A DNA stretch of 36,149 nucleotides from contig RPFO01000454.1 in assembly GCA_009746045.1 (NCBI GenBank), positions 1 to 36,149 on the forward strand, written 5' to 3'. The notes beneath the pieces are model-generated. The model made no database searches, was not told the DNA's origin, and saw nothing but the letters and a program-made list of their open reading frames with translations. This document shows, in pieces, positions 9,786 through 20,745 of the stretch (within the stretch, counting starts at the first letter, position 1; the number at the start of each line of letters is the position of its first letter). The position numbers were made by a program, and so were the translations under genes. The DNA comes from Mesostigma viride (lineage: Eukaryota; Streptophyta; Mesostigmatophyceae; Mesostigmatales; Mesostigmataceae).

Positions 9786-10588
9786 TCTTCCCCACTAACC
9801 AGGCCACCCCCAGCCGACATTAACGCGTTTGCGTGCTCCATCCTTGGCGCCGTTGTCATTTCTTAATCACAAGGCGCAAGTTTTGAATCCGCACAACGGC
9901 ACTGTGCTAATTGCGTGTGTCAATTTTGCGCGGCAAAAAGGAACTCCGTCCGATCTTGGCCCATCTACCGTCAATCATCTCTCCCGGCGGAAGTCGACAG
10001 GATCTTACTTTAGGAGCGAATCCTGCTGATCTGAACGCCATGGCGCAAAGTATCGGATTCGGGGAAATCGGTATATTTAGTATCCAATTATAAACCAGAG
10101 AGGTGAAATAAGAAATAAGTATCACCGAATCCTGAATGAAGGTGGTCACACACTGGTGTGACGTTGACAGGCTAAGGGGCTAATAAGACACAAAGTATCG
10201 GATTCGGGCCTCTCACTGCCATGGTTAACGGTGCAAAGTTGACATCATGTTCGAGTAGGATTGAATCCGCATCAAGAAGCTGCGGTTACATAGATTACCC
10301 GGCAAATTGGACGGTTAACATAACTGACGCATACCTAGCCGCGGGAATGGCCCACGCGGTCCGTTGGCTAGCTCGACAGTCAGACGCGGTCGGTGCCCCT
10401 TCGTTCCTTAGCGTTTTAGGCATGCAAGGACACAGCCGGGGGCCACGAAAACACCTCGTTGCCGCCGCCATGGCGGTAGCCATGGCGGCAGCAACGAGGA
10501 GGGCCCGCGGCCGCCTTGCCGCGGGCCGCTTTGCTGCGGGCCCTCCTCGTTGCTGCCGCCATTGGTTGTTTAGTAGTCCTTTTCAACC
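9786..10588. promoter_or_regulatory. Intergenic region between two divergent CACTA genes
   Basis: It lies between the start codons of the second gene (9785, minus) and the transposase (10589, plus), so it should hold both promoters. Direct copies of CAAAGTATCGGATTCGGG occur at about 10047 and 10191. An array of inverted repeats (10453-10562) abuts the transposase start. No TATA box is clearly assignable. Confidence 0.5.
10453..10562. repeat. Three-part inverted repeat upstream of the transposase start
   Basis: Related segments lie at about 10454-10471 (CCTCGTTGCCGCCGCCAT), 10482-10508 (ATGGCGGCAGCAACGAGG and on to CCCGC) and 10536-10562 (the exact 27-nt complement of 10482-10508). The middle segment can pair either upstream or downstream, giving two mutually exclusive hairpins. 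The downstream pair has a 27-bp perfect stem and ends 26 bp before ATG 10589. Confidence 0.85.
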
Positions 10589-13500
10589 ATGGAGGAACAA
10601 GGTCTTGACGACTTCCTCATGGAGGGCTGGGCCGATGAGTACCGAACTGGGCCTGAGGCAGCTATGGAATTCGCCCGGAATTTCGATGCTGCTGCAAACA
10701 GAGTACATTTGGAGACGCCTTTATACCCAGGATCTAACGTTCCAGCTGTTGTGGCGGCCCTACAATTGCTAACGCAATGGGGCCAAGGAGGCTGTACTCG
10801 GAAGTTCGCGGACGCACAGCTGGCCCTTTTTAGTTCTCTCCTACCACCTGGCAATGTCTTGCCGGCTTCTGTTGAGGCGGCTAGACGCCTGTTGCGAGAC
10901 TTGGGCTTGACGTATAAAGTATACGATGCGTGCAAGTGTGACGATTATGTTTACAAAGATAAGGATCTCCAGCAGTGCCCAAAGTGCGCCGAACCTCGTT
11001 ATGAGATATACACAGACACAGACGGCATGGTGATTAATACGAGGAAGCCCTATCGGCAAGTCAGAGTTTTTTCTTTGCTGGACAGGGTTCGGGGCTGGTT
11101 CAGAATGGAGAAGATGTCAAGGCACTGAGGTATGCAGGAGAGAAAGAAAACAAGGATGCAGATTCGCCGACGCGGACTGTCGACGGAGTCAAAGGTTCGT
11201 AATGCATAGCCTCTACATCTGGCCATTGCTTGTTTTTTTTTAATCTTTGCTTGCCGATAGAGTTACACAACGCCGCGTTACTTTGGTATGTAGAGCTAGA
11301 ACGTTAGTAACCCTGAATCTCGCCATTGAATCTTGCCTGGCAAGGTCAGTGTCGTGTTAAGTGATGTACCTGTATTTCTTACCGTTGCTTCAATGCATTC
11401 TCTGTGGTTTGTTCTTTCCTTGCCTGTTTCTTTTTGCAGACTGTCCGGCTGTACAACATGTAAAAAATCTTTACCCGCAGTTTCGTACTGAGCTGCGTAA
11501 TCTTATATTCGGGATGGCGGTTGACGGAGTGTGTCCGCGTAGCTTTATGGGAAACTATTCTTGCTGGCCAGCTTTTATGGCTTGCTACAATTTACCTGAG
11601 TGGGTATTTGTCAACAAGAACTTCTCACCTATGGTTCTGCTGATAAGTGCCGCCAAGGGCAAGGCTCCAAAAAGAATGCAGGTGTACTGGGAGTTGGCGG
11701 TTGATGAGCTTGTGGCGATGTGGAATGGTTTTTATGTATGCGACATCGTGGATGACCAGGGCGGCCAGTTACAACCTGTGCGCCTGCAGGCGCTCCTACT
11801 GTGGGTAATCCACGACTACCCAGCTTTTGCAAAGTCACTAAACATCCCAGATGCTGGATACTGCGGCTGCATGTTACATGGGCCAGAATGGGAAGCAACT
11901 TTTTTTTCCAATGGGAAGCTTGTGTACTTAGGGCACTCTACGCTTTTGAAGGAAGGTGACCCTGCGCGACCATGCGGGACTGGAGCTGCCCCTCCAGAAA
12001 TGGATTATGATGGGTACCTGAAATATTGTCGGGAAGAGTTGGGGGTGCAACCTGAAATATTCGGCAAGCTGCCGTACTGGACCAAGCTGTTAATTCGACA
12101 TCTGGTGGATGAATTTCACCTTGGCCCGAACTGCCTGCTCCGGATAGTCAACTGCACCAGCGGTAAGTAGCACGCGACAGTGTTCTTTTTTTTTTCTAGT
12201 GTGCAGTTTGTAAACCTTGTCATATGCAAGGGACAAATTTTTGTTACATACTTGTTGATTGATTATTGATTGTGCGTTTCGTTGATATTGTGTTGTCCTT
12301 TGTGGCCTTTTTTATTATGTGCAGGGAAAGCTCATACCCCTGCTGTTCGAGCAAGGCTGCAACAAGTTACTGGGCCTTAATCAGGAGCTCTGGGTTACCA
12401 CGGAAGAGGTGGAGAAAGTGGCGAAGAACGGTGTCCGGACAATAAGCATTAAAAAAAACTCTCGACATCCACCATGTCAACTCACGTCGGAGGAGAAAGC
12501 GGCCACCCGTGGTATGTCTGTGGATGTGTATATGCTTTTTTATTGGAATTGGTTTGGATGTTGTTTGTTGGTATTTTATATAAAGTGTTTCATGTTGTCA
12601 TCTGCCAAGATTGCTTAATTGCTGTGTTGGTCCATAGATCCCATGACGTAGTCCACTGTCATTAGAGATTTCTGTGTACCACATCAAACCAAGTGCCCTT
12701 GTTAGGGTAAACATGTTGCTTGTAAGACTTCCTTTCATTTTTTCAATAACTATTTATGGGGTTAGTGTCAGGATTTGCCGGAGCATTTGGGCTGACAGTG
12801 TTTGGCCACCCCGACCCCGACCCCTCTGACATAATTTTCTAATCAAATTGTCAATGTGATCGTTTACATCTGTGTATCATTCCATGTTTCTGTTGAATGC
12901 AGAGGTGGAAAAGGCGTTCGACCGCCTCCCGGACTATGTGCCTGGGCGATACCACGGACTAGCCGCTGACGGGAAAAGCGATGAGACGATGAAAACAAGT
13001 GACAAAAACAAGTACTTGTGCTTGTTGTTGCCGGTCGTGTTGCGCAATCGTTTGCATCCGGATGCCCGCGCGGCATTTGTCCAGCTGTCTGTGGCCTTTA
13101 ATGCTGTATTTTCAGCAAGGTGCCTCACTCAATCGCAGTTAGTCGAAGTGGGCGAAATGATGGTGCGTGCGGTGGTAGCATTAGAGTGTGTTATGCCAGC
13201 GTCAGAAATGTCAAGATCGGTCCATGCTGCATCTCACTTGGCGGAACAGATCCGGTATGCTGGCCTGCCTGATGGCCGGAGCATGACATGGGGTGAGCGC
13301 CAAATGGCGGTGATTACTTCTGGGCCATTGTCAAACAAGAACGTGGAATGCTCCATGGGGAACTTCTTCATGGACTTCGAGGCATTGAACATCCTGAGCT
13401 ACTTCACGCGCCAGACTGTGTGGGTAAGTTTTTTAAACAAACTTCGTGTTTGCTTGGCTGCATGCACATTTCCCATGTTTCAGCGAGTGTTTCTAGCAGG

Positions 13501-14842
13501 TTAAGTGTATGCAAAACATGTACTTACGTTCTTTTTTTTCTATTTGGTTCATGTGTTTTTTTTTTCAGGGTCAAGGCTTCCCGTCTGTGTGGGACATTCT
13601 GGAAACTGATCCGTCCAAGTGTATTATGCCGAGCAAGCGCTTTCGTCAACAAGCATATACTCTCTCTGAGGTCGAGCAGCTTGAGGCCTTACAGTTACTC
13701 CTGGAATTTGCACTTCAGCATGCAACATACGAGCCCGGATATGGAATTGAATTCTGGTGAGTTTCTTGTAGAAACCGATGCTACATTTGTACACCCTCGC
13801 ATTGGCCATTTTAATTCAGTTCAGCCGAAAGGAGGGTGTAATCTTGCAACGCATGTACATAGGATTATCATATATTTCCTGCATTCTTCTGATTTGCTTA
13901 CTCGTGTTAATGTGGTTGATTTTCTAGATTTCACAGTGACATTCTTATGTCCTTGTCCACACGCAATATCTGGTTGTGCATGCAATGATGAAGATGCTTT
14001 TTTTCACTATGTTGATAATTGTATGAAGTGGGACAACTATGTTTAATTGTATGTTTAATTGATTTTGCAATGTGATGTACGTTATTCGCCTTTGTCACTT
14101 GCAGGCGTCGGCTCGTTCACGTTGGCAACCTGGCGTGGTTGAAGCAATGGATCACGCAAAACCAGGAGCCACGCCTCCCCACGATGATTACGGCGGCGGT
14201 GTGTGGCATGGAGCCTGCTTGTGCATGACGAGCATGACTCAATCCACATCAATGGCAGCAATTACCGAACTGCAGTCGCCGACCTTCGACAAACTGTTCG
14301 CCATCGCAACTCAGGAGTAATGGTTTATGGTAAAGAGGGGGTTAGGTACAGAGTGAGATCGTACGTTATACGCGTTATACGGTCACGGTGGAGTATAATG
14401 TATAATACGGTATAATACGGTATAATACGGTATTATACGTTTTCGTACGGACACACTCAGAATACTCTGATTTTACACATTTTAAGACACCCACCATCAA
14501 TCCACATGTTTTTAACACTGTTTTGGACATAATCCAAGGTTGCCCTACCCTCGGCTATACTCTATACGGTGGATATTGTGGACACGATCGATGTATTGCA
14601 TGTAATACTGAGAATGTAAACGTGCGCATGCATAATTGTGTGTATGTGTATATATGTGGCTTTATATTGGTTATGTTTACTTGGGTGCCTTCACTTTGAT
14701 GCAAGTAATTATATATATGTGGCTGTGCATGCACGCAAATACTACAGTAGTATACAATTAATGCATGTAGTATGTTTGCATGGTGCGATGCTATGTGAAT
14801 ATACTGAGCTGCATGTGACTACAGGTGTGTGACTCGTGGTGT

Positions 14843-14895
14843 GCATTAATTAATTAATTAATTAACTGAATTAATTAATTAATATTAATTAATCT
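14843..14895. repeat. ATTA/TTAA microsatellite
   Basis: A run of ATTAATTAATTAATTAATTA type sits inside the hAT-like element. Similar tails mark 3' ends of the non-LTR-like family elsewhere in the window, so this may be a fragment of such a tail, but no hairpin is adjacent. Confidence 0.7.
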
Positions 14896-15326
14896 CGTGT
14901 CCCCGTTGGGGAACCACGGAGGCTAAACAGGTGGGGATGTGATAAGTAACTCACATATTCTCACCTTCCATACAACAACCTTGTTTTCCAGCAGGCTGAA
15001 GAGCATGACAGGCGTCTATGAGCTCGCCAGCTCCTTGCAACGGTGATGCCGCTCCCAGGCAGCTAGGGTCCTTGACTACGCAATATAGAATGTCTACCGT
15101 GTGAAAACCTCCATACAGGAAGTGTAGCAAAGCCAGATAACTGCCCGATCAATTCTGGGTAGCTTTAGGAAGCATGGCATACGCAGCGTAAGGAAAACCA
15201 TTGAAAGCTGCGGAAAATCTGATAGCACAACTGCAACAAGTGGAGAACAAAATAGCAAGAAAAACCCAGAAACGGCGCAAAAAGTTTCATGCCAGGTTCA
15301 TTAAGAGCGCAAACAGACTGGGCGGT

Positions 15327-15532
15327 AGTTAGGTTAAATAGTGCCGGAACCTTTTGCCGCCTGAGGCAAATCGGGCCGGAACACTATTTTGCCCGGAATA
15401 ACCACTTCCGAGCACCCAAGTTAATTCGGCCGAATTAACTTGGGTGCTCGGAAGTGGTTATTCCGGGCAAAATAGTGTTCCGGCCCGATTTGCCTCAGGC
15501 GGCAAAAGGTTCCGGCACTATTTAACCTAACT
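15327..15532. mobile_element. Perfect 206-bp palindrome with 5-bp duplication (foldback MITE)
   Basis: Two 103-bp arms are exact complements by my reading, meeting at TTCGG/CCGAA (15429/15430) with no spacer. GCGGT flanks both sides (15322-15326 and 15533-15537), as a target duplication should. Each arm contains its own smaller inverted pair (AAATAGTGCCGG and CCGGAACACTATTT), so the unit looks like a head-to-head doubled MITE. Confidence 0.85.
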
Positions 15533-17175
15533 GCGGTGACATGCGGCAAATCAACGTACCACGGCCGGCATTATTTCCTACCCAGGCGCGCAAGAAAAGC
15601 CAGCCAGCCATGGATGGATTAACCGCGGATCGCGCAGGCCTGAACGAAATCATTTTAGAAATGACAGGAAATGGCCGCAGATCGAAGATGCTTAGGTTAT
15701 TTTCATGGTGTCCGTTACTAAACGGCTCTTGCTGCATCAAAATAACCCACGAATGTCGAGTTCTACCGTCGCAGGCACACATGCTAGATTATTCATCGCG
15801 GCCAAATTGACGTTGGATGAGACCCCCGTGCAAATCTGTACCAACAAAGGCAGCGAATTCGCAAATAGTGCAGATCTTGCTATGAAACATCATAATAGAA
15901 CATCACTTTTAACCATCGGCTTAATTTTTTCGCCTGTCGCCCGCCGGATTAGCCATATTTTAACGGAACGCACGTCGCCATGGCCACCTCCGCACGGTGC
16001 GCGCACTGTGCACCACAATGTCAAAATAAGATCGCGTCGAATTGTGAAAGTTCAGACGGGTCAGTACTAAGTAGAGATACGAAATCTGTGGCTTCAAATC
16101 GTTGCCCTGTCGTTCTGGCATCCTAGCCGCGCAAAACGTAAAAAAAACGCGGAAAACACGGCATTATACGGTATTATACGGTATTATACGTCATTATGCG
16201 CTAAAACGTATTACGTATGAAAAATTATACGCTAAAAGCCAGCGTATTACGTATTATACCGTATTATACCGTATTATACGGCGTATGATCTCACACTGGT
16301 TAGGTATGGCCGCATCACACACATTCTGCATAGTTTCCTCCGTGCCCCGACGGAAGGATGGAGTAGGCAAGTTCTTTTAAAGGTCGCTCTGTTTGATGTC
16401 GGTTCTGTGAAAGAGCTCCCTTTAGAGGGATTGACGCTTATACCTTTAGGGGAGCGAGCGCCCAAGCAGGATGCTTTAGTCCTTCCCGGGAGTGTATGTT
16501 CAGTTGGTTTTGTAGTTGATCCAGAGTATGCACCTGAGATAGCCATCGTGCACTGTAAATTGCCGTGGCAAATGGTAAAGGAAACGTGTAGTGCAGCCCA
16601 GCATGTATTATCCCGTGCTGCAGGTGCTCAGCTGAGAACCACAGACGTGTATGCTGATATGAACCTGCAGCGCAAGGTGACACTGTGTGTTAAGCGAAGA
16701 GACATGACAACACGAGGTCGTTCACAAGGTAATCGCACTGCACCCATAGATCCACAAGCAACCACTGCTCGCATGGCTGCGGAGCCACAAGCAACCACTG
16801 CACCTAATCGCTCACGTGGCAAGCGCACTGTTGGCACATTGGTAGAGCCACAAGCAACCACTGCACCAAGTCGCTCACGTGGCAAGCGCACTGTTGGCAC
16901 ATTGGTAGAGCCACAAGCAACCACTGCACCAAGTCGCTCACGTGGCAAGCGCACTGTTGGCACATTGGTAGAACCACAAGCAACCACTGCACCAAGCCGC
17001 TCGCGTGGCAAGCGCACTGCGGACACATTGGTAGAAACACACACAGCCGCTGCACCAAACCGCTCGCGTGGCAAGAGCATTGCTGGCAAGTCCATGGCAG
17101 CGGCTAGTGGCAGCGCATCAAGCCCTGATGACATTGCTAGTGATTTGTCGCTGAGCAGCGACGGTGAGGCATGCA

Positions 17176-17668
17176 GGCCGGGCCCACTTCAAATGTTCCG
17201 AAAAGTGTGACACTTTTGGTCGTTTTTTTTACTTTTTCGACGATCGTCACTCTGCAGAGTGATTCGTCGTGCGAAATCGTGCGAAATTGTGCGAAATTTG
17301 CTGAAATCGTGTGAAATTTGCTGAAATCGTGCGAATTTGTGCGAAATTTGCTGAAATTGTGCGAAATTTCATGTGAAAAATGTCGACGGTAAAAAATTTT
17401 GATGTGCACAACGTGTGTGAATTCATGCGAAATTTTGTCAAACGTCACTCCCCAAAACGACCCTTGGTTGAAATCCATGCGAAATTGTGCGAAATCATGC
17501 AAAATTGTGCGAAATCGTGCGAAATCGTGCGAAAATGTGTGAAAATTTTGCGAAAATCACGCGAAAATCACGCGAACTCGTGCGAAATTTTATTTTTTTT
17601 TTGCGAAAATAGCGAAAAAGTGTCACACACTTGGCTTGGACGGCGGAACATTTGAAGTGGGCCCGGCC
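17176..17668. mobile_element. 493-bp MITE with TGCA duplication inside the transposase gene
   Basis: A 25-bp perfect terminal inverted repeat begins GGCCGGGCCCACTTCAAATG. TGCA flanks it at 17172-17175 and 17669-17672. The interior is filled with about 10-bp GTGCGAAATC-type repeats in both halves. It has no coding capacity. Removing it with one TGCA makes codon TGC run into ATT CCC ACA and on in frame to a natural stop at 17762-17764. The superfamily is not assigned. Confidence 0.85.
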
Positions 17669-17764
17669 TGCATTCCCACACAAAGGAGAAGTGAGAGGCA
17701 ACGTGTGGTAGTAAATTATGCGGACTCTGACAGTGCTGCATACACTGATGAGGAGTGGGATTGA

Positions 17765-17936
17765 TTATATTCCTAATATAATGTAATGATGGATTGATGT
17801 AACTTTTTGTGTGCTTGTCACACTTACATTTATTTATTTCCAATGAACATGTGTGTCAACTGCATCATTTCTGCATCCACATATAATGCATAAGTGTCCT
17901 GTCTTCATGCACTTGAGAGTTCTCAAGTGTCATGCT
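17765..17936. other. 3' flank of the transposase gene
   Basis: AT-rich sequence follows the stop. TAATGTAATG at about 17780 could serve in polyadenylation, but no clear signal is assignable. Confidence 0.3.
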
Positions 17937-18349
17937 CAGTGTCCTGATTTTCCTGATTTTTTGTGCCATGTAAGTGTCCTGATTTTCCTGATTTTTTGTG
18001 CCATGCTAAGTGTCCTGATTTTCCTGATTTTTTTCTGATTCAGCGGGAAAATCTCAAGATCTTGAGATTTTTTGTGTTGTTTCGACATTTTTCTCAGGAT
18101 CTCAGGATTTTCTCAGGATTCTCAGTGTTTCTCAGTGTTCAATTTTTTTAATCTCAGGCACTTCTCAGGACTCTCAGGAGGAAGTCCTGATATAATATCA
18201 GGATTCCTGAGAAAATCTCAGTTTTTCTCAGGATTTCTCAGGACATCTTGAGAAAAAAATCAGGATATCTCAGGAAATCCTGAGAAAATCTCAGGAAATC
18301 CTGAGAAAATCTCAGGAAATCTCAGGATTCCTGAGAAAAATCTCAGAAC
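17937..18349. repeat. Right subterminal repeat array of CACTA-like element 2
   Basis: TCCTGATTTT units (17937-18035) are followed by TCTCAGGAT units and then by CTGAGAAAATCTCAGG palindromic units up to the terminal repeat. Motif and inversion pattern match the left array at 4203-4605. Confidence 0.85.
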
Positions 18350-18363
18350 CCGACTTCCTAGTG
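18350..18363 (-). repeat. Right terminal inverted repeat of CACTA-like element 2
   Basis: CCGACTTCCTAGTG is the exact complement of 4179-4192. Confidence 0.9.
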
Positions 18364-20744
18364 TATTACAGACAAACCAGGAGGCTGCCCGGGGGTGAGC
18401 CCGTCACGTCTATAGTGTAGCACATGTCCATGCCGAGTCTATCACGAAAAGTCCACGGGTGGCGGCCCTGCCGCGCGCGGCCGGGGGCACGCCAGGTGAG
18501 GACATATCGCCCAGGCTGGGCGGGCTTGGTGCCAGCTAGTCTATCGATCTGATGTATCTACCTGATCTGTGCGGGCCAGGTGCCCGGCTAGGCCCAGGCG
18601 CCTGTGCCTATAATAATGTGGGAAACATAGTAGGGCTTTTGTTGTATAGCTATGATGATCTTCCCCACCTATGACGGGCGATCCCCTTAGCTGCATGGGA
18701 GTTGCCCGAGACTCTGGGTGGTGCAGGTGCCCTAGGGCACCTAGAGCAAGTGTTGTTTACATTCCCACCCTTGCAGGAAGTAGCTTAGAATGTATTATAG
18801 GCCATACTGATGCCCCTTCTCTGGGCTATGTGCTACAGATACTCCCAACGGAGTTATGTTCCTAATTAATTAATTAATAATTAATGACTCCATTGGGAGA
18901 TCATGTAGCACGTATTCCATGGCTGATGGGGGGGAGCGGAGCCGCGAAAAACTGACTAAGCTAACTCTTAAATCTAATCTATGAAAATCCTAGCTACTTT
19001 ACTCAGTAAAGCGCCCGGCTCCTGGCGAGGGGGGCTTGCCCACAGCCTGGGCTGGCGTGTGGTCGCCTGGGCAATGGTCGACCATCTCTTCTTGTCCTGC
19101 ATGGCATGCAGTCCATTGAAGCTAGAGAGACGGAGGAAATGCGGTGTTGAAACTGAGCTGGTACCATGAGGTTGGCCAGCAACTCGGATCTGTGTAGTTC
19201 ATTACTGGTCTACCAACCCTTCTGGTTTTGTCCTTGGGGCCAGGTCACGTCAGGATATGACGCCCTGACTGGCCAAGTCGCTGCATGGGGCCGGCCAGAC
19301 CAAGGGCGGCCTTGTCGACCTGACTGGTACGGGCAACGGGGCAAGATGTCCTACAAATGCTATATCTGCACTGCCTAATCTCATCGGAAATGCGAGCCGC
19401 GAGGCCGCATTCTCTTATACAACAAAGAATCGAGTGACCTAGCTGTGCGTGGAAAACCCTACATTCAGGACCTGCCGAAGCATCCTAGATACGGTGCACG
19501 TTCAGCCGCGTGACCAGCTGGTCCGTGAGTGTCCAGGCCTCGGCACCGTACGTGAGCACCGTGAGGACCAAGATGAAGCTAGAGCACTAGCTCGCTTGCG
19601 GTCAGGACTCGCCGGCCTAGCTAGGTCGAGTGCCAGCAGGTGTTGAGCGAACTGAGCCTGGCCGGCCCAGGCCATGCTGATGCGGGTGTCGAAATCGTCA
19701 CGCTGGCAGCCGTGTCAGGGAGCAGGCCAGGCTCCCTTGCAGTTTGAAGCGGTCACGGAACTGCACCTCAGACCCGTCTAGCAGCCACGGGAGCGGCGGG
19801 CGACTGGTAATAACACCAATCGCCATCACCTAACTCCGTTTTGATGCTAATCTCCAGCCCCACCGTCCGAGCTAGCCTCCAAGCCGGGCTGTAGCTTGTC
19901 ATCATGCGCCATATATTTCCCCGTCGCCCTGGTGTTGACCGCTTGGCCCGGCGCAGCGGCCGCGCAGGGCTGTGATGACTGCATGGCCGTTCAACGTTTT
20001 GTACAGTAGAGCGGACCTGTCCTGCTGCGCTCTTCGTCGAATTAAGGGCATGCCCGCGTTGGTTGCGCAGCGCCTCATGTTGCCGCGCTTCCTCGGCAGC
20101 GGCCTCCTCGTTAGCTATAGCAGCCTAGGCCGCCGGCCTGCATGGCCTCGGCGTCGCGTCAACTGTGCCACATCTTGGCAGGCGCGTGCAGCTTCCGTGG
20201 TTGCTTCCGCATGACGCCAGTGCTCAGCGCGCTCCGTAGTAGCACGCCTCGCTTCAGCCGCAGATTCCGCGTGCTCCTTGAAGCAAGTCGCACAGTTTCT
20301 TCAACAAGTGTCGCCTGTTGCGATAAACCGGCGGCGTCGCTTGCTGAGCTCGGAGTGCCGCCATCTCTGCCGCTTGCATGAGCACGTCCCTTAAGATGCA
20401 GCAGGCGCAGCACTTGGGTAAGAGCACCACCGTCCCTTGCCGAAGAAAGGGAAGGCACTCCATTATACCTATAACAATGCGCAGCACGGTGGCCTCACTA
20501 GTGCATCATTGCCGAGAAGACCGCTGGGCGGGTCAGTTGCTTGACCGCCCGTACGTATAGAGCGCTGCCGGCGCTGACCGGCCACCACTGCCTGATGCTG
20601 TGGGGTCAGTTCGATCCTGACATGTTGATGATGGTATCCACCCTGGAGAGCTCCTGCCTGTCGGTGTCGACGCCCGTGTTGGCACAGCCGGCGTGGCTTG
20701 CCAAAAACGCTGTGACCGACCTAGTGTGATATGACATGATTGCC

Positions 20745-20745
<1 letters not shown>
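18364..20745. other. Decayed repeat region flanking the CACTA insertion; no intact gene
   Basis: Open frames are short and conflicting. On the minus strand about 20150-20400 gives a coiled-coil-like stretch (EHAESAAEARRATTERAEHW) across frame breaks, which could be retroelement remains. ATGATGATCTTCCCCAC (about 18652) is the inverted counterpart of 1825-1842, and 19145-19185 resembles 3635-3680, so the region shares parts with the ORF1-like family. The minus-strand segment near 18364-18600 should be the upstream part of the element ending at 3935. Confidence 0.4.
18829..18912. repeat. Imperfect inverted repeat around an ATTA run
   Basis: GTGCTACAGATACTCCCAAC pairs with its near complement ending GATCATGTAGCAC. 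The loop is ATTAATTAATTAATAATTA. It may be a small foldback element. Confidence 0.6.

Larger units (their letters stand above)
14349..16298. mobile_element. hAT-like non-autonomous element (1,950 bp) inside the transposase gene
   Basis: The 8-bp duplication GTTAGGTA flanks it at 14341-14348 and 16299-16306. Termini CAGAGTGAGATCGTACG and (reverse complement of the right end) CAGTGTGAGATCATACG match at 15 of 17 positions. Subterminal arrays of TATAATACGG and its complement lie at about 14390-14445 and 16160-16285. An 8-bp duplication with ends starting CAG fits the hAT superfamily. No transposase frame is visible inside. It carries a (TTAA)n stretch (about 14843-14895) and a perfect palindrome (15327-15532). 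Confidence 0.8.
10589..17764 (+). pseudogene. tnp2-type CACTA transposase gene, interrupted by two transposons
   Basis: Proposed exons are 10589-11194, 11440-12162, 12325-12511, 12903-13423, 13569-13756, and 14105-14348 continuing at 16307-17175 and 17673-17764. Exon 1 carries the tnp2 zinc-binding motif (CKCDDYVYKDKDLQQCPKC), followed by PYRQVRVFSLLDRVRGWF. Exon 2 has the core with two likely catalytic aspartates (GMAVDGVCPR at 11523; LLWVIHDYPAF at 11814) and the YNLPEWVFV block. Exon 4 is a DUF4218-like domain (CLLLPVVLRNRLHPDARAAF). Exon 6 holds the C-terminal tail with repeats. Single-base frame breaks occur near 11103, at the exon 2-3 junction, and near 14215. An hAT-like element (14349-16298) and a MITE (17176-17668) split exon 6. 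The frame continues exactly when each is removed with one copy of its target duplication, ending SAAYTDEEWD and TGA at 17762. The enzyme would cut and paste the element; this copy looks inactive. Confidence 0.85.
4179..18363. mobile_element. CACTA-like DNA transposon 2 (complete, 14,185 bp, with nested insertions)
   Basis: Termini are CACTAGGAAGTCGG (4179-4192) and its exact reverse complement (18350-18363). Both ends are flanked by TA (4177-4178 and 18364-18365). Immediately inside are arrays of CTGAGAT/ATCTCAGGA motifs on both sides. Between them lie two divergent genes: the minus-strand second gene (6836-9785) and the plus-strand tnp2-type transposase (10589-17764). Terminal CACTA, subterminal repeats and a tnp2 transposase together define the En/Spm-CACTA superfamily. 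Removing the three nested insertions (1696, 1950 and 493 bp) leaves about 10.0 kb. The apparent 2-bp flank is unusual, since CACTA elements normally duplicate 3 bp. The element sits in the 3' part of an older non-LTR-like element. Confidence 0.9.

Noticed and set aside
18671-19646. Short plus-strand ORFs of about 60-70 residues
   Set aside because: No domain, no splice support and no conservation with other copies in the window; likely chance frames in GC-rich repeat remains.
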